Shown here: positions 61,035-64,000 of the stretch, piece after piece
Layout: every line of letters begins with the position of its first letter
How positions within the stretch are numbered: position 1 is the first letter of the stretch
Assembly: GCA_016787725.1 (NCBI GenBank)
Contig: JAEUTZ010000015.1
Location: 1 to 64,000 of the forward strand
From: Cyclobacteriaceae bacterium
Lineage (GTDB): Bacteria; Bacteroidota; Bacteroidia; Cytophagales; Cyclobacteriaceae
Reading direction: 5' to 3'
Length of the DNA stretch: 64,000 nucleotides
Made by a program: the position numbers and the translations under genes
The notes under the pieces: model-generated
Told to the model about the DNA's origin: nothing
The model's database searches: none
What the model saw: only the letters and a program-made list of their open reading frames with translations

Positions 61035-62060
61035 TTAATATCGTGAGTCCATCATTTTATCTTTTATGCCTCCGTACAACACATCCAACACACCCGGTTC
61101 ATTTAAAAACTTTTGTGGGAATGGCAATTCAATTTCTGATACCGCGTTCAATTGTTTTATGGCCGCTGCCGGGATCTCAAACTTCAGGCAACCCAGCACG
61201 TCTTCGATCTGAGATACTTTGGAAGCACCCACAATGGGAATAACCGATTGGCCTTTGTGTTGCCGGGTCCAGTTAATGGCCAATTGCCCGGGGGTTACTC
61301 CAAGTTGTTCTGCAACTTCCACCACTTTTTTTGCAATCAATGTGGACCGATCGCCTAACCGGTTGCTGCTCGCAGGCAGGCGTCCCTTTTCGCCCTTCAA
61401 ATATTTTCCGGTTAACGCACCTCCGGCCAACGGAGCCCAGGATGTGATGGTCATCCCATACGCTTTTGCCATGGGAAGTAGTTCTGCCTCCACCGTGCGT
61501 TGAACTAAACTGTACTCTATCTGCAAGCCAACAAATTGATTCCAACCGCGAAGTTGTGCCATCGTATTTGCCTGACTTACTACCCAGGCGGGGGTATCGC
61601 TGATGCCTATGTAGTGCACCATTCCGCGACTGATCAGGTCTTCCAACCCTTTCATAATTTCTTCCGTGGGAGTCCAGCTATCCCAGGCGTGTACCCAAAG
61701 CACATCCATGTACTCGGTATTGAGCCGCCACAGGCTGTCCTTCACACTGCGCATCAGGTTTTTACGATGGTTCCCAACAAAATTGAGATCTCCGGTTCGA
61801 TCGCGTAACGAATACTTGGTGGCCACCACAAAATGATCGCGATCTTTGGCAATAAAATCACCGACAAACTTTTCAGAGGTGCCCTCGGTGTAGCGGTTGG
61901 CCGTATCAATGAAATTTCCCCCGGCATTTGCAAAGGCATCAAAGATCTGCTTGCTCTGTTCTTTATCGCAGCCCCACTTCCATTCTGTGCCAAAGCCCAT
62001 GGTACCCAGGCATAATTCTGACACCCGCAAGCCTGACTGGCCAAATAATTTTTGATTCAT
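61035..62060 (-). CDS. aldo/keto reductase
   Basis: A 341-residue NADPH-dependent (beta/alpha)8 enzyme. Catalytic tetrad motifs are present: FIDTANRYTEG (Asp, Tyr), VVATKYS (Lys) and VLWVHAWDSWTP (His). The cofactor pyrophosphate contacts are in IPIVGASKVSQIED. It is 3 bases from the Crp/Fnr gene, so both are probably co-transcribed. Confidence 0.93.
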   Translation of the reverse strand: MNQKLFGQSGLRVSELCLGTMGFGTEWKWGCDKEQSKQIFDAFANAGGNFIDTANRYTEGTSEKFVGDFIAKDRDHFVVATKYSLRDRTGDLNFVGNHRKNLMRSVKDSLWRLNTEYMDVLWVHAWDSWTPTEEIMKGLEDLISRGMVHYIGISDTPAWVVSQANTMAQLRGWNQFVGLQIEYSLVQRTVEAELLPMAKAYGMTITSWAPLAGGALTGKYLKGEKGRLPASSNRLGDRSTLIAKKVVEVAEQLGVTPGQLAINWTRQHKGQSVIPIVGASKVSQIEDVLGCLKFEIPAAAIKQLNAVSEIELPFPQKFLNEPGVLDVLYGGIKDKMMDSRY

Positions 62061-62063
62061 AGA

Positions 62064-62756
62064 TTAGTAATAGTTCATCCCTATAACAAATTTCCCCGGC
62101 TTTTGATTATCCCTTTTAAAACCCACTCTCTTGCACTGTGCATGGACACACGATGCCGGATCTCCAAAATACACTTTACGCCTGTAAATGCGGAGAACTC
62201 CTTTCGAGTTAAGATTTTTCATAACCCGAATCACGGTTTCTACCCGAAGACCGGTCATTTCCGCAATCTGCCTGCGGGTAAGTTGTACCTGATTGCAGGT
62301 GGCGCAGATGTGTGATTTTTGTTCTGATAAATACTCTAACAAGGTTTCTATGATATCTTCCGGATCATGCTGAGCCATTTTTTTAAGCATGAAAAATTTG
62401 AAACGCAATCGTTGCGCTAACAAGGAAGAAAAAGAAAAGTGAATCTGCGGAAAGTCGATCAGCAAACGATGAAAATCCTCTTTCGGAAGCCTTAACAGAC
62501 AGGTGGGTTTATTCGCAATGGCTGTTGCTGCATACAGTTTCCCATCAAACAAGGGTAACTCGCCAATGCTTTCACCTTGCTCCACGAGTGTTTGCAGATA
62601 TTCGTTCCCGGCCTGATTAATATTCACCCAACGTACCTGTCCGCTAACCACCTGAAAATAATACCGGCACTGACTCCCCTCCTGGAATAAAACCTCCTCC
62701 GGTGGCAAGTTGAGATACGTGGCCCCTCGTTCAATTAATAACTGTGTATCGATCAT
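62064..62756 (-). CDS. Crp/Fnr family transcriptional regulator
   Basis: A 230-residue regulator with a cyclic-nucleotide-binding-like beta barrel (residues about 15-130) and a C-terminal HTH (RRQIAEMTGLRVETVIRVMKNL). Cysteine pairs are found at ICATCNQ just before the HTH and CVHAQC at the C-terminus; they could bind metal or act as a redox switch, but that is inference. The ATG at 62756 gives a normal length; the open frame up to 62810 would add a hydrophobic 18-residue tail. Confidence 0.9.
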   Translation of the reverse strand: MIDTQLLIERGATYLNLPPEEVLFQEGSQCRYYFQVVSGQVRWVNINQAGNEYLQTLVEQGESIGELPLFDGKLYAATAIANKPTCLLRLPKEDFHRLLIDFPQIHFSFSSLLAQRLRFKFFMLKKMAQHDPEDIIETLLEYLSEQKSHICATCNQVQLTRRQIAEMTGLRVETVIRVMKNLNSKGVLRIYRRKVYFGDPASCVHAQCKRVGFKRDNQKPGKFVIGMNYY

Positions 62757-62878
62757 CGTAATAACAGATAACTTACCCAAAAAATAATTAACAAAGAAAT
62801 TCGCAATCAACCAATAAGGGTATCGTTCCTCATTTGACTCGTATCTTCACTTGGGTTTAACTTCCGAAAATTCCAATC

Positions 62879-63484
62879 ATGAAAAAGATTGCCATTGTCC
62901 TTTTTGATGACGTTGAAGTACTTGATTTTGCCGGCCCGTTTGAAGTCTTTTCGGTAACCGGAAAAAGAAAGGCCGGACAGCCCTATGAAGTGGTTACGGT
63001 AGCTGAAAAAGATACCATTACTGCACGCAATCAACTCGTGGTTAAACCCTTGTATACCTTTGCCGATATGCCTGCCCCGGATATACTTCTGATTCCCGGA
63101 GGGGGTGGATACCATGCCGATGGTCGACCGTTTGGTTCAAGAAAGGAGATGGATAATCCGGTAATGATCCAATGGGTGCAGTTGCAAGCGAAACATACTG
63201 AATTGATCTTATCGGTTTGTACCGGAGCACTCATTCTGGCCAAAGCCGGATTATTGGAAAACCTGGAAGCAACTACGCATTTCATGGCCCTTGACACATT
63301 GAAACTACTTGCCCCAAATACCCGGGTTGTCAGCGACAAACGCTATGTTGACAATGGTAAAATCATTTTGTCTGCCGGGGTATCAGCCGGTATGGATATG
63401 GCCTTTTACGTAGTATCAAAACTACAAAGCCCGGAAGTAGCCCGGGAGACTGCACAGTATATGCAGTATGATTATTGGAAATAA
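62879..63484 (+). CDS. DJ-1/PfpI family protein (isonitrile hydratase-like)
   Basis: A 201-residue flavodoxin-like protein. Nucleophile Cys114 lies in the elbow LSVCTGALI, with Asp16 (EVLDFAGP) and Thr115 arranged as in isonitrile hydratase (InhA) and the N-terminal part of AraC-type regulators. PGGGGYHADG carries the glycine-rich loop. It is divergent from the Crp/Fnr gene and ends in a hairpin terminator. Confidence 0.88.
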   Translation: MKKIAIVLFDDVEVLDFAGPFEVFSVTGKRKAGQPYEVVTVAEKDTITARNQLVVKPLYTFADMPAPDILLIPGGGGYHADGRPFGSRKEMDNPVMIQWVQLQAKHTELILSVCTGALILAKAGLLENLEATTHFMALDTLKLLAPNTRVVSDKRYVDNGKIILSAGVSAGMDMAFYVVSKLQSPEVARETAQYMQYDYWK

Positions 63485-63485
63485 T

Positions 63486-63512
63486 AAAAGCCACCTTTGC
63501 AGGTGGCTTTTT
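63486..63512 (+). terminator. intrinsic terminator (bidirectional)
   Basis: AAAGCCACC (63487-63495) and GGTGGCTTT (63502-63510) form a nine-base stem, followed by TTTT on the plus strand. The A run on the left lets it also stop the minus-strand tRNA transcript. Confidence 0.85.
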
Positions 63513-63513
63513 G

Positions 63514-63588
63514 TGGGAGCTGAGGGGTTCGAACCCCCGACCCTCTGCTTGTAAGGCAGATGCTCTGAACCAGCTGAGCTAAGCTCCC
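63514..63588 (-). tRNA. tRNA-Val (anticodon TAC)
   Basis: The minus strand gives acceptor GGGAGCT with AGCTCCC, D stem GCTC/GAGC, anticodon stem TCTGC/GCAGA with loop CTTACAA (anticodon TAC, valine), T arm GGGGG/CCCTC-type with TTCGAAC. No CCA is encoded. Promoter at 63603-63632. Confidence 0.95.
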
Positions 63589-63602
63589 TTCTTTTGGGAC
63601 TG

Positions 63603-63632
63603 CAAAGGTAAAAGAGAATTGGAATTGTGCAA
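63603..63632 (-). promoter_or_regulatory. promoter of tRNA-Val(TAC)
   Basis: TACCTTTG (63603-63610) with TTG at 63630-63632, a 19-base spacer, lies 14 bases upstream of the tRNA. It is the same TACCTTTGCA seen upstream of the presumed rRNA leader. Confidence 0.7.
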
Positions 63633-63761
63633 AAAAATAAATTTTCTAACAAGCTGGCTTTCAATAAAAGACCACTTTGCCCGTTTTGCAGTTCTAATGC
63701 GGTGAGCACTGCCCGTATCGTTTAATTCTTCCCTATTTTTGCCTAACCATTTTTTAAACTT

Positions 63762-64000
63762 TTGAAACGACTTCGGAAAATCCTGCTCTACTTCTTCCTT
63801 TCGATAGCGGTGATCATTGGCGGAATTATGATCTCTGTTTTTTTATTCAAAGACAGAATCATTCGTCAGTTTGTAAATGAAGCGAATAAGCACCTGAATA
63901 CACCTGTTAAAATCGGGAAAATCGATATTTCGACTTTCTCTGATTTCCCTAACCTGGCCATTGTATTTACGGACGTCTATGTTGAAGACAGCCATCCGGG
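63762..64000 (+). CDS. AsmA-like family protein, N-terminal part
   Basis: The first 79 residues of a longer protein cut by the window end. A TTG start is followed by a basic end and one membrane span (KRLRKILLYFFLSIAVIIGG), and then NKHLNTPVKIGKIDIS-TFSDFPNLAIVFTDVYVED, which matches the AsmA/TamB-type opening that anchors a long periplasmic beta structure used in outer membrane lipid or protein transport. The rest is outside the window. Confidence 0.8.
   Translation, partial: MKRLRKILLYFFLSIAVIIGGIMISVFLFKDRIIRQFVNEANKHLNTPVKIGKIDISTFSDFPNLAIVFTDVYVEDSHP

Noticed and set aside
1-64000. mobile elements, prophage or CRISPR
   Set aside because: No transposase, integrase, phage gene, terminal repeat pair or spaced-repeat array was found.

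Overview
The window comes from a Bacteroidota bacterium, most likely order Cytophagales. Supporting signs are TAnnTTTG-type -7 promoter boxes with an upstream TTG, GLPGLI, DUF2480 and OMP_b-brl_3 families that are largely restricted to this phylum, a eukaryote-like type II glutamine synthetase, and frequent ATGA/TAATG stop-start overlaps. Genes fill nearly all of it. No IS element, prophage, integrase or CRISPR array was seen.

Layout. 1-450 looks like the promoter and leader of an rRNA operon that runs leftward out of the window. 452-3939 (minus) is housekeeping: DUF2480, tsaB, an S41 processing protease, rnpA and rpmH. 4096-7532 (minus) is an M16 pair, one active subunit and one inactive subunit with a C-terminal extension. 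7647-13579 (minus) is a compact accessory cluster described below, and 13748-15166 is a convergent NarL-type two-component pair beside it. 15185-17205 holds a PfkB kinase and a glycerophosphodiesterase. 17262-23187 holds an outer-membrane receptor and a GLPGLI protein divergent from a sensor kinase/OmpR regulator pair. 23228-25973 is an MFS porter plus trehalase. 25984-27295 is a phosphodiesterase starting 4 bases after a tRNA-Val. 27376-33284 is a stress/redox island with DUF985 cupin, CDGSH, two F420-type NADP oxidoreductases, OsmC, nitroreductase, DUF6069, two pirins and a degenerate receiver. 33405-41759 holds a GH63-like glucosidase, a PqqB-like MBL protein, glutaminyl cyclase, PspC, an FtsX-like permease and a creatininase. 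41809-45653 is nitrogen assimilation (glutamine synthetase, porin, AmtB). 45968-53469 is a heavy-metal RND efflux operon. The rest holds MarR, a ClC channel, a sugar-acid dehydratase with an SDR, small metabolic enzymes, a Crp/Fnr regulator, a DJ-1 family protein, tRNA-Val(TAC) and the start of an AsmA-like gene.

The most interesting part is 7647-15166. A 55-codon gene at 13412-13579 encodes a short leader ending in Gly-Gly and a 40-residue core with six cysteines and three tryptophans. Downstream on the same strand, with 1-60 bp gaps or 4-bp overlaps, are an ABC ATPase, two ABC-2 permeases, a polytopic membrane protein, a membrane-anchored CxxC thioredoxin-like protein and an ABC exporter with an N-terminal C39 peptidase, the enzyme class that cleaves after Gly-Gly leaders. 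This reads as a secreted Cys-rich peptide (bacteriocin-like or signalling) with its maturation, export and possible self-protection machinery. A strong hairpin separates peptide gene from transport genes, and palindromes lie between the peptide gene and the divergent response regulator. Peptide function and regulation are inference.

A second regulatory link is a TTGTANNTACAA palindrome found both upstream of the MarR gene (54629-54640) and over the -33 box of the pirin gene promoter (32576-32591).
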